This document shows positions 34,762 through 44,333 of a stretch of DNA of 64,000 bases, in pieces. Each line of letters starts with the position of its first letter. Positions within the stretch are counted from its first letter, which is position 1. Source of the DNA: Polyangia bacterium (lineage in GTDB: Bacteria; Myxococcota_A; Polyangia; Nannocystales; Nannocystaceae); the NCBI GenBank assembly GCA_030424595.1, contig JAUHWG010000007.1:1-64000 (forward strand), given 5' to 3'. The translations under genes were made by a program, and so were the position numbers. The notes below the pieces were generated by a model. The model did no database searches, was not told the origin of the DNA, and was given only the letters and a program-made list of their open reading frames with translations.

Positions 34762-37229
34762 GGGAGCTCCTCTGCGGGGTTCCGCGGGGCAGGGGGCGCC
34801 TCCGGGGCGGCGACGCCGAGGATCGCGGCGAGGACCGGGAGCACCCGGGCGGCTCGCTCGGGGTCGAGCGGCGTACCCCTGTCGGGGGTGTTTGCCGAGC
34901 CCTGGCGCGGCCCGCCCAGGGTCCTGACCTTCGCGGCCATCGTCCGCCGCTCGGGATCGGTGAACTCGGAGAAGGCCCGCCGCAGCATCGGCGCGATCGC
35001 GGCGAAGGCCTCCTCGCTGAGGGCGCAGAGCCAGCCGTCGAGCACCCGCCAAATAGCGTCCTGGTGGACCAGGACGAGGCCCGAGCCCCGCAGCAGACCC
35101 TCGGCCCAGGCGGCGGCGCGAGAGGGCTCGTGGGCCCGCGAGAGCGCGAGGCTGGCGGCCTCGCCGAGCCCGGGCTCCTCCAGGTCGCCGAGCTCAAGAC
35201 GGAGACGGGCAGCCCGGCCGCGGACCCGCGGGTGACAGACCTCGCGCTCCATCAAGGCGCGCAGGGCGAGGGTCCAGGCTTCGCGGAGGTCGGAGCGGTC
35301 GAGCAGGCGGATCGCCTCGTGGACCTCGCCGAGCCCCTCGATCATCTCGGCAGCGGAGTCGTCGTCCAGGCTCGCGCAGGCGGGCGCGAGGCCGACGAGG
35401 ATCCTGCCGAGGAAGCCGTCGATCAAGGGCGCGAGATCGGCCTCGCGGGAGCCGCGGACGCTGCCGTAGCGGCTCACTCGGGCGAGGGGGGGGAGCGCCC
35501 GCATCAGCTCACGGACGTCCGCCGTGACGGCGGCGACCGCCTGGAGTCGGGCGAGCAAGGGGGGGATCGCCGCGCCGATGTCGGCGGGGAGGATCCGCTC
35601 TAGGAGGATCGTCAGCTCGCCGAGCCCCGCGACCGTCGAGGCCTGGCGGACCTGCTCGATCGTCGCCTCCTCGACGGTGTTGCCGTAGAGGTTGGCCTCG
35701 ATCACCAGGACCGCCAGCTCGGGCCGCCATTGGAGCCGCCACTGCTCGCGGAAGGATCCGTCGCCGCGCTCGCCGGAGGCCTCGGTCCGCTCGCCCCAGT
35801 CCACCCCCAGGAGGAGGAGGCGGTGCAGCAGCGTCGACCGGAGGAGGTCTGTCTCTTTGCGCAGGTCGAGCTTGAGGTCGCGGATCTCCGCGCTCGGACG
35901 CAGGCGCAGCTTCTTCTGCCAGCGCTGGAGGTCCTGGTGCAGCGGGACCATGGGGGCGCCTTCGGGGACCTCGCCGAGGGCATGGCCGACCTCCAGCTCG
36001 TGGGCGATCAGGCGCAGGGGCGCAGCTTCGCCGTGACAGAGCACCGAGCCCAGCGCCTGCCGGAGCTCGGCGAGCCCCGGCAGCGGGAGGTCGCGCAGCG
36101 CGGCGAGGGTCTCGGCGAGGCGGACGACCTCGATCACCCCCGCAGAGGAGGCGTCGAGGTCCTGCCTCCGGAGGAGCCGCGCGGCCCGGGTCGCCCAACG
36201 GATCGCCGCGCGGTCAGGGGCCTCCCACAGGTGCTGGTACCAGCCGGGCGAGCGGACGCCCGCGCCGTAGCCTGACCGATAGGTCATGCGGTCGTAGGTC
36301 CAGGGGATCCAGGTGGCGACGACCTTCTTCTTGGCCATCCCCTTGAGGAGCGCGCTGTCGGCCTTGGCGCCCCGCAGATCGACCAGCGCCGGGCCGTGCC
36401 AGGCTCCGCAGACGACCGCGACCCGGGCGTGCTTGCGCCGGGCTGCGCGGATGATCTTGCGCATCGACGCCTCGCGCTGCGCCTCGTGGCCGACCGGCGG
36501 CGGGTGCTCAGCGCGGAGGGCGGTCATCGCCTCCAAGATCCCCTGAAAGAGCCCGGTCGGGTCCTGGCGCTGCTCGACCTGGTGCTCCCACCACAGCTCA
36601 CGATCGTTGTAGCCGGCGGCCTCGGCGAGAACCCCGAGCGGGTCGATCCGCAGGTCGGTCCTGTCGTTGGTGCCGCTCGTGCCGCTGGTGCCGCTCGTTT
36701 CGCTCGGCGCTTTGGCGCCGTTTGTGTCGTTTGTGTCGGCGCTCTTGTCCGCTTCGTCGGCGGGTTCGCTCGCTCCGTCATCGGCCTTCGCCTTCGCCTC
36801 CGTCGCGGCCTTCGCGGGGGGGCTCGCGTCGTTCTCGTCGGCGCCCATCTCTGCGGGCTTGGTGGGGGTCTTGTCGTCGGACGGCTCTGCGGCGGGCTGC
36901 GGCTGCGCGGCGAAGCGGTTCGCCAGCGGTAGATCCATGAAGCGGACCGGGATCCCGCGTCCTAGGCCGTAGCGGATCGCCTGCCACTCGGGGGAGAAGA
37001 CCGCGAAGGGGTAGTAGGCGGCGCGCTCGGGCGCTCCGTCGGGATAGATCAGGAGCGCCACCGGGGGGGTCATCGCCTCGTCGCCGGCGAGGCTGAGCAC
37101 GCCCTCCGCGTCAGGTGGCCCTTCGACCAGGACGCAGTCGGGCTCCAGGGCCTCCAGCGCGGCCCGGAGGGAGCGGGCGCAGCCGGGGCCGTGGTGGCGG
37201 ATCCCGAAGATGTGGACGTCGCCGGCCAT
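34758..37229 (-). CDS. DUF5682-family protein of the MoxR/VWA cluster
   Basis: 823 residues, starting MAGDVHIFGIRHHGPGCARSLRAALE, the hallmark opening of DUF5682; the family call rests on this and YAFAVFSPEWQAIRYG-like text at ~70 (YYPFAVFSPEW). Residues ~120-205 are a low-complexity insert of Ala/Glu/Lys/Asp ending TSGTSGTSGTN. After it come conserved blocks (NDRELWWEHQVE, RKHARVAVVCGAWHGPAL). The C-terminal half is helical. Function is unknown in all members I know of; it is nearly always coded next to a MoxR ATPase and a VWA protein. It lies 7 bases after the ATPase gene. Confidence 0.85.
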   Translation of the reverse strand: MAGDVHIFGIRHHGPGCARSLRAALEALEPDCVLVEGPPDAEGVLSLAGDEAMTPPVALLIYPDGAPERAAYYPFAVFSPEWQAIRYGLGRGIPVRFMDLPLANRFAAQPQPAAEPSDDKTPTKPAEMGADENDASPPAKAATEAKAKADDGASEPADEADKSADTNDTNGAKAPSETSGTSGTSGTNDRTDLRIDPLGVLAEAAGYNDRELWWEHQVEQRQDPTGLFQGILEAMTALRAEHPPPVGHEAQREASMRKIIRAARRKHARVAVVCGAWHGPALVDLRGAKADSALLKGMAKKKVVATWIPWTYDRMTYRSGYGAGVRSPGWYQHLWEAPDRAAIRWATRAARLLRRQDLDASSAGVIEVVRLAETLAALRDLPLPGLAELRQALGSVLCHGEAAPLRLIAHELEVGHALGEVPEGAPMVPLHQDLQRWQKKLRLRPSAEIRDLKLDLRKETDLLRSTLLHRLLLLGVDWGERTEASGERGDGSFREQWRLQWRPELAVLVIEANLYGNTVEEATIEQVRQASTVAGLGELTILLERILPADIGAAIPPLLARLQAVAAVTADVRELMRALPPLARVSRYGSVRGSREADLAPLIDGFLGRILVGLAPACASLDDDSAAEMIEGLGEVHEAIRLLDRSDLREAWTLALRALMEREVCHPRVRGRAARLRLELGDLEEPGLGEAASLALSRAHEPSRAAAWAEGLLRGSGLVLVHQDAIWRVLDGWLCALSEEAFAAIAPMLRRAFSEFTDPERRTMAAKVRTLGGPRQGSANTPDRGTPLDPERAARVLPVLAAILGVAAPEAPPAPRNPAEELP

Positions 37230-37236
37230 CGCCTGC

Positions 37237-38418
37237 TCAGCCGAGAACGTCCCGACAGGCGCGGTAGAGGTCCTTCCAGTCCTCGCGCTCCTTGACCACC
37301 GTCTGCAGGTACTCGAGCCAGACGAGGCGATCCTGGACCGGGTCCTTGACGATCGCCCCGGTCAGGCTCGCGGCGAGGTCCGCCGCCTTGACCTCGCCGT
37401 CGCCGTAGTAGGCGGCCATCGCCAGGCCGTTGGTGACCACGGAGATGGCCTCGGCCGGCGAGAGCGTCGCCGAGGGCGACTTGACCTTGGCCTTGCCGTC
37501 GAGGGTCTTGCCGCCGCGGAGCTCGCGGAAGATCGTCACCACCCGGCGGATCTCGGCGAGCGCGGGCTTCTCCGCCGGCAGCTCGAGGCTGCGGCCGAGC
37601 TCGCCGACCCGCTGCTCGACGATCGCGAGCTCCTCCTCGAGGGTCGCCGGGGTCGGCAGGACGACGGTGTTGAAGCGGCGGAGGAGGGCGCTCGACAGCT
37701 CGTTGACCCCCCGGTCGCGGTTGTTGGCGGTGGCGATCACGTTGAAGCCCTTGCGCCCTTGGATCTCGATCCCGAGCTCTGGGACCGGCAGGATCTTCTC
37801 GGAGAGGAGGGTGATGAGGGTGTCTTGGACCTCGCTCGGGACCCGCGTCAGCTCCTCGATCCGGGCGAGCTTGCCCCCCTCGAGCGCCCGCATCATCGGG
37901 CTCGGGACAAGCGCCTCTGCGGAGGGGCCCTCGGCGAGCAGGCGGGCGTAGTTCCAGCCGTAGCGCATCGCCGACTCGTCGGTCCCGGCTGTCCCCTGGA
38001 CCAGGAGCTTGGAGTCGCCGGAGATCGCGGCGGCGAGGTGCTCGGAGACCCAGGACTTCGCCGTCCCCGGCACTCCGTAGAGGAGCAGCGCCCGGTCGGT
38101 CGCGAGGGTGGCGATTGCGATCTCGATGAGCCGCGCGCTGCCGATGTACTTCGGTCGGATCGCCAGCCCCGAGCGCAGGGTCCCGCCGAGGAGGTAGAGC
38201 TTGGTCGCCCAGGGCGAGAGGACCCAGCCGGGCGGGCGCGGCCGCTCATCTTCACGGCGAAGCGCGCTCAATTCCTCGGCGAAGAGCTCCTCCGCGTGGG
38301 GCCGTAGGATCTGCGGGCGGGGGGGGGTCCCCGCCTCGGCAGCGTCCGTCTTGGCGTCCGTCTTGGCGTCCGTCTTGGCGTCCGTCTTGACGTGCTGGGT
38401 CGGGCTCTCTGAGGTCAT
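37237..38418 (-). CDS. MoxR-family AAA+ ATPase
   Basis: 393 residues from ATG 38418. Walker A GVPGTAKS (115-122), Walker B region LARIEELTRVPSEVQDTLITLL, sensor 1 ATANNRDRG and a lid domain follow. Before the ATPase core the N-terminus has four KTDA copies from a 12-bp tandem repeat (38344-38390). MoxR ATPases work as chaperones or remodellers of partner complexes, usually with a VWA protein, which is coded two genes downstream. The spacer before it (38443-38478) holds three tandem copies of GGGGCTGTGCGC. It lies 79 bases after the DUF5691 gene. Confidence 0.92.
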   Translation of the reverse strand: MTSESPTQHVKTDAKTDAKTDAKTDAAEAGTPPRPQILRPHAEELFAEELSALRREDERPRPPGWVLSPWATKLYLLGGTLRSGLAIRPKYIGSARLIEIAIATLATDRALLLYGVPGTAKSWVSEHLAAAISGDSKLLVQGTAGTDESAMRYGWNYARLLAEGPSAEALVPSPMMRALEGGKLARIEELTRVPSEVQDTLITLLSEKILPVPELGIEIQGRKGFNVIATANNRDRGVNELSSALLRRFNTVVLPTPATLEEELAIVEQRVGELGRSLELPAEKPALAEIRRVVTIFRELRGGKTLDGKAKVKSPSATLSPAEAISVVTNGLAMAAYYGDGEVKAADLAASLTGAIVKDPVQDRLVWLEYLQTVVKEREDWKDLYRACRDVLG

Positions 38419-38497
38419 CGGCGGTCCTTGGGAGGAGTTCTCGGGGCTGTGCGCGGGGCTGTGCGCGGGGCTGTGCACGGGGGTCGGGGGGTCGCGG

Positions 38498-40075
38498 TCA
38501 TCCGCGCATCTCCGCGGCGAGGCGTTGGCGGAGGTCGATCGCCTCCGTGAAGATCGTGAAGGCCTTTCGCCACTTGCCGCCGTACCAGTTGTTCGGCGCG
38601 CCCGTCGGGGGCGGGAGCTGGCTCGCCCGGCCGAGGTGCGACGAAGGCAGGGCGACACCGGCGGTCCGCAGCGAGCCGAGCCAGGGGTCGTCGTTTTGCG
38701 GGCGGCGCTTGCTAAGGCGATCGAGCCAGCGGTCCAGGCCGTCGAGGTAGATGCTGGCGACACGGGCAGGCCAAGGCCGGGGCAGCGCCTCGAGCAGCTC
38801 GACGATCACGGTCCCGTCGCCTAGCAGCTCGCAGAGCCGGGCCTCCGCGTCGGCGCGGTCCATCGCCGCGAGGAGGGCCGCTTGGGGCCTCGGCGTCAGG
38901 ATCCCCTTGGCGCCGAGTCGCCGCCAGAGATCCCACAGCGGCGGCATCCAGGCCCTCGCGTCCTGGCGCAGGGCAGCCGCCGTCCAGCCGTCGAGGACGG
39001 GCCCCGCGAGCTCGCTGCCGCGGAGGCTGCGGACCAGCTCCTCCGGCGTCTCGCCGAGACGCTCGGTCCATCCGGTCAAGCGCGTCGCGGCGAGGAGCTG
39101 CGAGAGCCACCAGGCGCCCCGTCCGAGGCCCCCCGGGGCGGCCTCCGCGATCCCATCCTTCGCCCATTCAGGGTCAAACACCCGCGGCAGCGTGACCAGC
39201 AGGTCTCCGGTCGGCGCATGTCCGGCGACCGCGGCCCTCAGCTTGACGGCGATGTCGGGCCTGCGCAGGGTGAGGAGCGGCGCGGAGCGGCCGTCCATCC
39301 GCTCGGCGAAGGCGGAGCTCGGGAGGCCGCGGAGGAGGTGCGCGGCGCGGCGGCGGACGAGCGCGGAGCGATCCCGCAGCGCCCCCTCGAGGAACGCCTC
39401 GTCGTCGGGCCCGAGCTGGTCTTCGAGCGCTTGGAGCAGCGTCTGTCGGACCTCCGCCCTCTCCTGGCCCCAGACGTCGGCGAGCCAGACCCGCGCTTCG
39501 GCGGGATCGTGGCGGCGCACCTGCGCCAGCACGGTCCTTCGCTCCTCCAGAGAGCCCTCCTGGAAGATCCTCAGGGCATCCGCTGGGGGCGAGTCCTCTG
39601 CGTCGCTCCTGTCTGCGGCAGCCCAGGCCCACTCCGGGTTGAGCCCGGCGAGCCAGCGCCCGCGGGTCCCGAGCACGGGCGCGAGCAGCTCCCTCTGCGC
39701 CTTGGGACAGGCGAGCGCGACCGGCAGCAGCTCCGCCGGCAGGGCGAAGCCGCCGCTGCGCAGCTCGACCACCGCGAGCGGCAAGAGCTCGCCCTGCTCG
39801 CCGAGGAGCATCTCTCGGAGGATCGAGCCCATCACCGCGGAGCAGCTCCGAAGCTCCTCGGGGGGGCAGCGCTGAGCTGCGGGCGCCGGTCCCCGCGGCA
39901 GCTCGCCGGCGAGGCGGACGATCGCGCTCGCGCCGGCCTCGAGCAGGAGGCGCGTCTCGGGCGGGAGGTCTGGGCTCGCGTCGACCAGCGCCTCCGCGGC
40001 GGTCCGGCGGCCGTCCACCGCGGATGTCGGACCGCACTGGTCGGTGCCGACGAGGGCGCGCGCTACCCGGTCCAT
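38498..40075 (-). CDS. DUF5691-family protein of the MoxR/VWA cluster
   Basis: 525 residues from ATG 40075 (MDRVARALVGTDQ); a longer frame adds 21 unlikely residues. The sequence is almost all alpha-helical, rich in Leu, Ala, Arg and Trp. RSALVRRRAAHLLRGLPSSAF and EERRTVLAQVRRHDPAEARV look like HEAT-type repeats. NNWYGGKWRKAFTIFTEAI near the end is a strong block. Proteins of this type are coded with SWIM, MoxR and DUF5682 genes; the biochemical role is unknown and is likely a scaffold. Named by context plus overall resemblance. Confidence 0.75.
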   Translation of the reverse strand: MDRVARALVGTDQCGPTSAVDGRRTAAEALVDASPDLPPETRLLLEAGASAIVRLAGELPRGPAPAAQRCPPEELRSCSAVMGSILREMLLGEQGELLPLAVVELRSGGFALPAELLPVALACPKAQRELLAPVLGTRGRWLAGLNPEWAWAAADRSDAEDSPPADALRIFQEGSLEERRTVLAQVRRHDPAEARVWLADVWGQERAEVRQTLLQALEDQLGPDDEAFLEGALRDRSALVRRRAAHLLRGLPSSAFAERMDGRSAPLLTLRRPDIAVKLRAAVAGHAPTGDLLVTLPRVFDPEWAKDGIAEAAPGGLGRGAWWLSQLLAATRLTGWTERLGETPEELVRSLRGSELAGPVLDGWTAAALRQDARAWMPPLWDLWRRLGAKGILTPRPQAALLAAMDRADAEARLCELLGDGTVIVELLEALPRPWPARVASIYLDGLDRWLDRLSKRRPQNDDPWLGSLRTAGVALPSSHLGRASQLPPPTGAPNNWYGGKWRKAFTIFTEAIDLRQRLAAEMRG

Positions 40076-40183
40076 GGCGCGCCAACGTACACCGGCGTGG
40101 CACCGCTGAGAAGGGCCGCAGTGGGGTGCGGGGTTCACTCACTCCGGTGAGGCGCCGTCGTCCGCGGAGGTGACCTCGGTCTC

Positions 40184-40564
40184 TCACCAGTCGCGGCGGA
40201 GGAAGTCGAGCGCGTCGGCCTCATCGTTGGTGACGAAGAACCGCGCCTCGTCGTCTTGCTGCGGCGCGTAGCCGAGGAACGAGATCCTGAAGAAGACTCC
40301 GAAGAGGCGAGCCTCGAGCTCTTCGACCAGCTCCCTGAGCTCTTCGCGACCACGCCGCAGATCGACGAGCATCCGAAGATGGCCGCGACGGATGCCCTCA
40401 AAGGCCTCGATGACGGTCATCAGCTCTGCTCGGAGCTGCTCTGCGGCCGGTCGTGGACCGTCGATCGTGTGCAGTCGGAGGAGGCCCGTCGGATGATCGA
40501 TGAAGACATCGATCGTCGGGGTCGTGATGATCGTTGTCCGATCGACTGCGCGATCGTCTGTCAT
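40184..40564 (-). CDS. Small protein of unknown function, STAS/SpoIIAA-like size
   Basis: 126 residues, starting at ATG 40564, whose first bases overlap the stop of the sulfotransferase gene (ATGA). It has the alternating order of strands and helices (TPTIDVFIDHPTGLLRLHT, EQLRAELMTVIEAF, GHLRMLVDLRRGREELRELV, LFGVFFRISFLGYAPQQD, FFVTNDEADALDFLRRDW). This fits an alpha/beta fold such as STAS or SpoIIAA-like proteins, but no signature Ser is clear. It is probably translated together with the sulfotransferase. Function not assigned. Confidence 0.65.
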   Translation of the reverse strand: MTDDRAVDRTTIITTPTIDVFIDHPTGLLRLHTIDGPRPAAEQLRAELMTVIEAFEGIRRGHLRMLVDLRRGREELRELVEELEARLFGVFFRISFLGYAPQQDDEARFFVTNDEADALDFLRRDW

Positions 40565-41484
40565 GTTGATGACGCGATCAGGGCAGCGTCTCCGGCTCGA
40601 GCTTGCGGCGAGGCTGGACGCTGGATCCGCGCCGGTGAGCGCCGCAGCGCCTGGTAGATCTCGAGACAACGGGCGACGTGGTCGCGGACACCGTGCTCGA
40701 TCGGGAAGTCGCCGAGCGGCGGGATCGGCTGGCAGGGGAGGATCCCGGCGCTGGCGAGGACCCGGCGGTAGAGGTGGTCGTGGCGGCCGTCGAGGTTGTC
40801 GAGCTGGATATGCTCGCAGGGTCGCCACGTCAGGAGATCTGGCGTAAAGGGCAGGCCGAGACGGTCGAAGACCGCGGCGAAGACCAGCGCTGGGGCGGCG
40901 CGGAAGTCGGCGGCGTCGACCAGCATGTGGGGGATGCCCCGCGCCTGCGCTCGCTGGACCTGCTCCTGGAGGAGCCGCCACCCAGACTCCACGGTCGGGT
41001 AGTGCGGACTCTCGCCGCCCTCGATCTTCTTGCGGATCCGGGACTCGATGTTCTGCCGCGGATCTCGCATCAGGAAGATGACGGGGAGGGTCGCGAGGTC
41101 CAGGAGGCGATCGATCTCCGGGCCGACCTGGTAGGGCATCTCTTTGGTGACGAGGATCTTGTCGGTCGACTCCTCCTTGTAGGCCTCGCAGAGATCGATC
41201 GGCGCCTCGAGCTTGCTCGCGACCGCGGCGAGGCCCTCATCGTCGTAGTACGTCACCTCGAAGGGCTCATGGCTGTAGTAGCGGACCTGCGGGTGCTCCC
41301 AGAAGACGCGGGCGAAGGCGGTCGACGAGCAGCGCGGCGGAGAGATGATGGCGACGATCTGCGAGTAGCGCTGGGAGAGCGCGCTCCAGCGGCGCTCGAA
41401 CTCTGCAGACGTGCGTCGCGTCGACGTCGTGTCGACATCTCGGGGGTCTATCGGGGGGTCGAGTGATTCGTCCAATTCGTGCAA
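40561..41484 (-). CDS. PAPS-dependent sulfotransferase-like protein
   Basis: 307 residues. The 5'-phosphosulfate loop is ISPPRCSSTAFAR (~48-60), where the family needs a P-loop-like 'PRSGST' stretch. The 3'-phosphate-binding motif is IFLMRDPRQNIESRIR (Arg, Ser). HEPFEVTYYDD and VTKEMPYQVG lie between. No signal peptide, so cytoplasmic. The acceptor could be a small molecule, lipid or protein. It is embedded between the SWIM gene and the DUF5691 gene on the same strand, which makes it unusual company for that cluster. Confidence 0.83.
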   Translation of the reverse strand: MHELDESLDPPIDPRDVDTTSTRRTSAEFERRWSALSQRYSQIVAIISPPRCSSTAFARVFWEHPQVRYYSHEPFEVTYYDDEGLAAVASKLEAPIDLCEAYKEESTDKILVTKEMPYQVGPEIDRLLDLATLPVIFLMRDPRQNIESRIRKKIEGGESPHYPTVESGWRLLQEQVQRAQARGIPHMLVDAADFRAAPALVFAAVFDRLGLPFTPDLLTWRPCEHIQLDNLDGRHDHLYRRVLASAGILPCQPIPPLGDFPIEHGVRDHVARCLEIYQALRRSPARIQRPASPQARAGDAALIASST

Positions 41485-41680
41485 TGAGCTGCTCCGGGCG
41501 CCTCTTCGCGCCCATCATCATCATCGACCGTGGCGCTGGCATCGTCAACGTCGTGACGCGCTCCGGCAGGGCGTCCTCGCGCTCGCGCAGAGCATCCTGC
41601 GCGAATTACTCTACATCGTGGCCGTGAGACTTCTGCTCGCAGAGGCTCATCGGTGTCTCTGCGGGGGCGCTCCGGGTCCC

Positions 41681-43024
41681 TCAACCGCGCTTGGCGGGCT
41701 TCGGTCGGAGACGGTGCGCACGGCCGTCGATGACGGTCAGCGAGGGGGAGAAGGCGGCGCCGTCCCATTCGCCGCCGATGTCGATCGGCGCGCCGCCGGA
41801 GAGGGCGAGGAGGAGGAAGGGGTCGACGTTGGCGGCTGCGATATGGTCGCCTGTCTCATCGACCAGACGGAGGGCTCCGTCGTCGCTGAGCGTCGGGGCG
41901 ACCCCGGAGAGGAGCGCGCCGAAACGATCGAGCCAGGGCTGGCGGGCGAGGGCGCGGCTGACCTCCGCGCGGAGGTCGGCGATGCTCTGGCCGCCGACGA
42001 GCTCGCTGAGCTGCGTCGGGACGCTCTCGCGGGCGGCGAGGAGGGCCCGTTGCCTGGAGGCGCCCGGGTAGTAGGCGAGCTCTGCGTCGAACTCCTCGCC
42101 GAGGTGGAGCGGCTCCGTGAAGCTCCGGCGGCTGCCGACGGCGAATCGGAGGATGAGCGCCTTCGCGCCGCTCTTGTGGCCGAGGAGCCAGGTTCGCTGG
42201 GTCCGCACCCGATCATCCTCGGTCACCTCCTGGGCGATCGCCTGCCAGCGATCGCGGAGGCGCGCCCCCTCGGCGAGCACCCTCTCCTTGGTCACCTTCC
42301 AGCCGATGAGCTGTCGGAGGTCCGCCTGCAGATCCTCGGGGAGGGCGTCGCGTCGACGGTAGGCTCGGAGCAGGAGGGTGAGGCGGCCGAGCTCTTCGAG
42401 GAGCCGCTCGTGCCAGTCCGGGGTGGCGAGGGGGAGCTCCGCGAGGCGGCGTACCCAGCCGGCGAGGCCCGGGGCCTGGGCGTCGACGAGACGTCGGGCC
42501 TGCTCCTCAAAGATCCCAGGGGAGCTCTCCTCGACGCTCGCGAGGCCGACGCGGACCAGGTCGCCCAGCCAGCGGCCGAGCTGCTCTAGGCCCTCGGCGA
42601 CCCGCTCCGCCCGCTCGGCGGCTCGCTTCGCCTGGGCGGCGCTGTCGACCGGTCGTTTGCCCGCGCTCGGCGACGCGGCCCTCTCCGCGCGGGCCTTGGC
42701 GGCGGCCGCTCGACGCTCCAGCCAGGCGGCGACCCACTCGGGCGCAGCGCTGGGGCTCAACGCCCCAGGCTCCGCGGCGGCGAGGAGGAGGAGCGCGAGC
42801 GCGTGTTTGCACGGCTGACGACGGACCGGACAGGAGCAGGCGCTCACGAGGTCGCGCAGGTCGACCCGCACTTGGTAGATCGAGGACCCGCGGCACTCTC
42901 CCCAGCAGGCCTGCTCGGATCGGCCGAGCCCGGTCCAGGAGCTCGACTGTGCGAGCTTCGCGGCCCGAGAGAGGGCGCCTGAGTCCTGGGCGAGCGTCTC
43001 GACCTGCTGACGGGTGACCGGCAA
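41681..43024 (-). CDS. SWIM zinc-finger protein of the MoxR/VWA cluster
   Basis: About 447 residues. The start is uncertain; I use TTG 43024 ([14 protein letters not shown]), which matches where related proteins begin. No ATG or GTG fits better, and a longer frame reads into low-quality sequence. The zinc finger is [12 protein letters not shown] (Cys63, Cys65, Cys72, His74; CxC...CxH). CWGECRGSS just before it is typical of this subfamily. The rest is helical with a conserved end ([20 protein letters not shown], [13 protein letters not shown]). SWIM domains bind DNA or protein. It is the first gene of the minus-strand run and is divergent from the chitinase gene. Confidence 0.82.
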   Translation of the reverse strand: MPVTRQQVETLAQDSGALSRAAKLAQSSSWTGLGRSEQACWGECRGSSIYQVRVDLRDLVSACSCPVRRQPCKHALALLLLAAAEPGALSPSAAPEWVAAWLERRAAAAKARAERAASPSAGKRPVDSAAQAKRAAERAERVAEGLEQLGRWLGDLVRVGLASVEESSPGIFEEQARRLVDAQAPGLAGWVRRLAELPLATPDWHERLLEELGRLTLLLRAYRRRDALPEDLQADLRQLIGWKVTKERVLAEGARLRDRWQAIAQEVTEDDRVRTQRTWLLGHKSGAKALILRFAVGSRRSFTEPLHLGEEFDAELAYYPGASRQRALLAARESVPTQLSELVGGQSIADLRAEVSRALARQPWLDRFGALLSGVAPTLSDDGALRLVDETGDHIAAANVDPFLLLALSGGAPIDIGGEWDGAAFSPSLTVIDGRAHRLRPKPAKRG

Positions 43025-43144
43025 GGTTGGAGCGTGGATACCGTGTTTGGAGGGGGCTGGGCAAGCCTCGGGGGCGCTCCCCCCCGCCGCATCGAGGCCT
43101 GTTTTTGCGGTCTCGGTCGGCGATACTCGAGGGGGAGGCGAGGG

Positions 43145-44209
43145 ATGATCGGATCTTTTCGAGCAGCGAGTGTCGCGATGGGGTCGGCTCTGGGAGCGGC
43201 GCTCGTGTTGACGGTGGCGTGCGGTGATGACGGTGCTGTCGCCGAGTCGACAACCGGGACCGGCCCTGGGATGACGGCGACGGCGGGTCTCGGGACGGCG
43301 ACGAGCGGGGAGACGAGCGGCATGGCCACGTCCGACGCATCGGGTACGGCGACGACGACCGCGACGACGACCGCGACGACGGGCTCGACGACGGGCTCGA
43401 CGACCGCGACGACGACGGACGCGACAGCGATGACCGACGTGACGACGACGGCGACCGCCGGGACCACCGAGGGCGATCCAGGCAACCTCGAGGCCCTCCT
43501 CGACGAGGGCCTGTGGGAGGCGATGTTCCCCGAGCGCAACGCGCTCTTCACCTACGAGGCGCTGCTCGCCGCGGCTGCCGACTTTCCCAGCTTCGCCGGC
43601 GAGGGGGATGCCGACGCCCGTCGCCGCGAGCTCGCGGCGTTCCTCGCCAACATCGGCCATGAGACCACGGGCGGTTGGGCTGACGCCCCCGGCGGACCCT
43701 ATGCCTGGGGCCTCTACTTCAAGGAAGAGGTCGGCTGCGAGATGGGGGATTGCGTCGGCTACTGCGATCCGAACAACGTCACCTATCCCTGCGCGCCCGG
43801 GGTCACCTACCACGGTCGCGGGCCGATGCAGCTCTCCTGGAACTACAACTACGGTCAGGCCGGCGAAGCGCTGGGCGTGCCGCTCTTGACGGATCCGGAG
43901 CTCGTCGCCGACGACGGCGCGACTTCGTTCGCGACGGCCCTGTGGTTTTGGATGACCCCTCAGTCGCCCAAGCCCTCCGCCCACGACGTGATGGTCGGGT
44001 CGTGGACGCCGAGCGACGACGACCTCAGCAAGGGGCGCTTGCCCGGCTTTGGCATGACCATCAACATCATCAACGGCGGGCTCGAGTGCGGCAAGCCGAC
44101 GCCGCCGCAGGTCGAGGATCGGCTGGGGTTCTTCGCGAGGATGACCGAGCTGCTCGGCGTCGACGTCGGTCAGAACGTTCTCTGCGAGTCGATGCAGCCC
44201 TACGGCTGA
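43145..44209 (+). CDS. GH19 chitinase-like lipoprotein
   Basis: 354 residues, ATG 43145 with a GA-rich ribosome site just upstream. Signal with lipobox TVAC, then a ~100-residue Thr/Ala/Gly linker ([18 protein letters not shown]). The domain from ~125 is GH19: [31 protein letters not shown] (with the first catalytic Glu), [17 protein letters not shown] and [11 protein letters not shown]. Cysteines ([10 protein letters not shown]) stabilise a loop. GH19 enzymes cut chitin or peptidoglycan-type polymers; as a surface lipoprotein of a probable predator it may attack fungal or bacterial walls. It converges on the lipoprotein at 44334, with a strong hairpin between. Confidence 0.88.
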   Translation: MIGSFRAASVAMGSALGAALVLTVACGDDGAVAESTTGTGPGMTATAGLGTATSGETSGMATSDASGTATTTATTTATTGSTTGSTTATTTDATAMTDVTTTATAGTTEGDPGNLEALLDEGLWEAMFPERNALFTYEALLAAAADFPSFAGEGDADARRRELAAFLANIGHETTGGWADAPGGPYAWGLYFKEEVGCEMGDCVGYCDPNNVTYPCAPGVTYHGRGPMQLSWNYNYGQAGEALGVPLLTDPELVADDGATSFATALWFWMTPQSPKPSAHDVMVGSWTPSDDDLSKGRLPGFGMTINIINGGLECGKPTPPQVEDRLGFFARMTELLGVDVGQNVLCESMQPYG

Positions 44210-44210
44210 G

Positions 44211-44246
44211 GGGCGTCCCGTTGTCGCGGCCGCGACAGGGACGCCC
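44211..44246. terminator. Two-part hairpin between convergent genes
   Basis: GGGCGTCCC / GGGACGCCC (9 bp) and the inner TGTCGCGG / CCGCGACA (8 bp) are perfect arms, with a two-base bulge on one side and no loop. It begins right after the chitinase stop codon (44207-44209). No U tract follows. Confidence 0.7.
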
Positions 44247-44333
44247 ACGCTGGACCTGGAGCGGGGGACGCTGCATGTGGAAGACGTGGCTGCGCCAAGT
44301 CCCGTTCTCGGATTGTCAGAAGAAGACCTTGCC

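Noticed and set aside
40561..41680. Sulfotransferase as proof of a sulfated natural-product cluster
   Set aside because: No biosynthetic genes lie next to it; its neighbours are the MoxR/VWA set.
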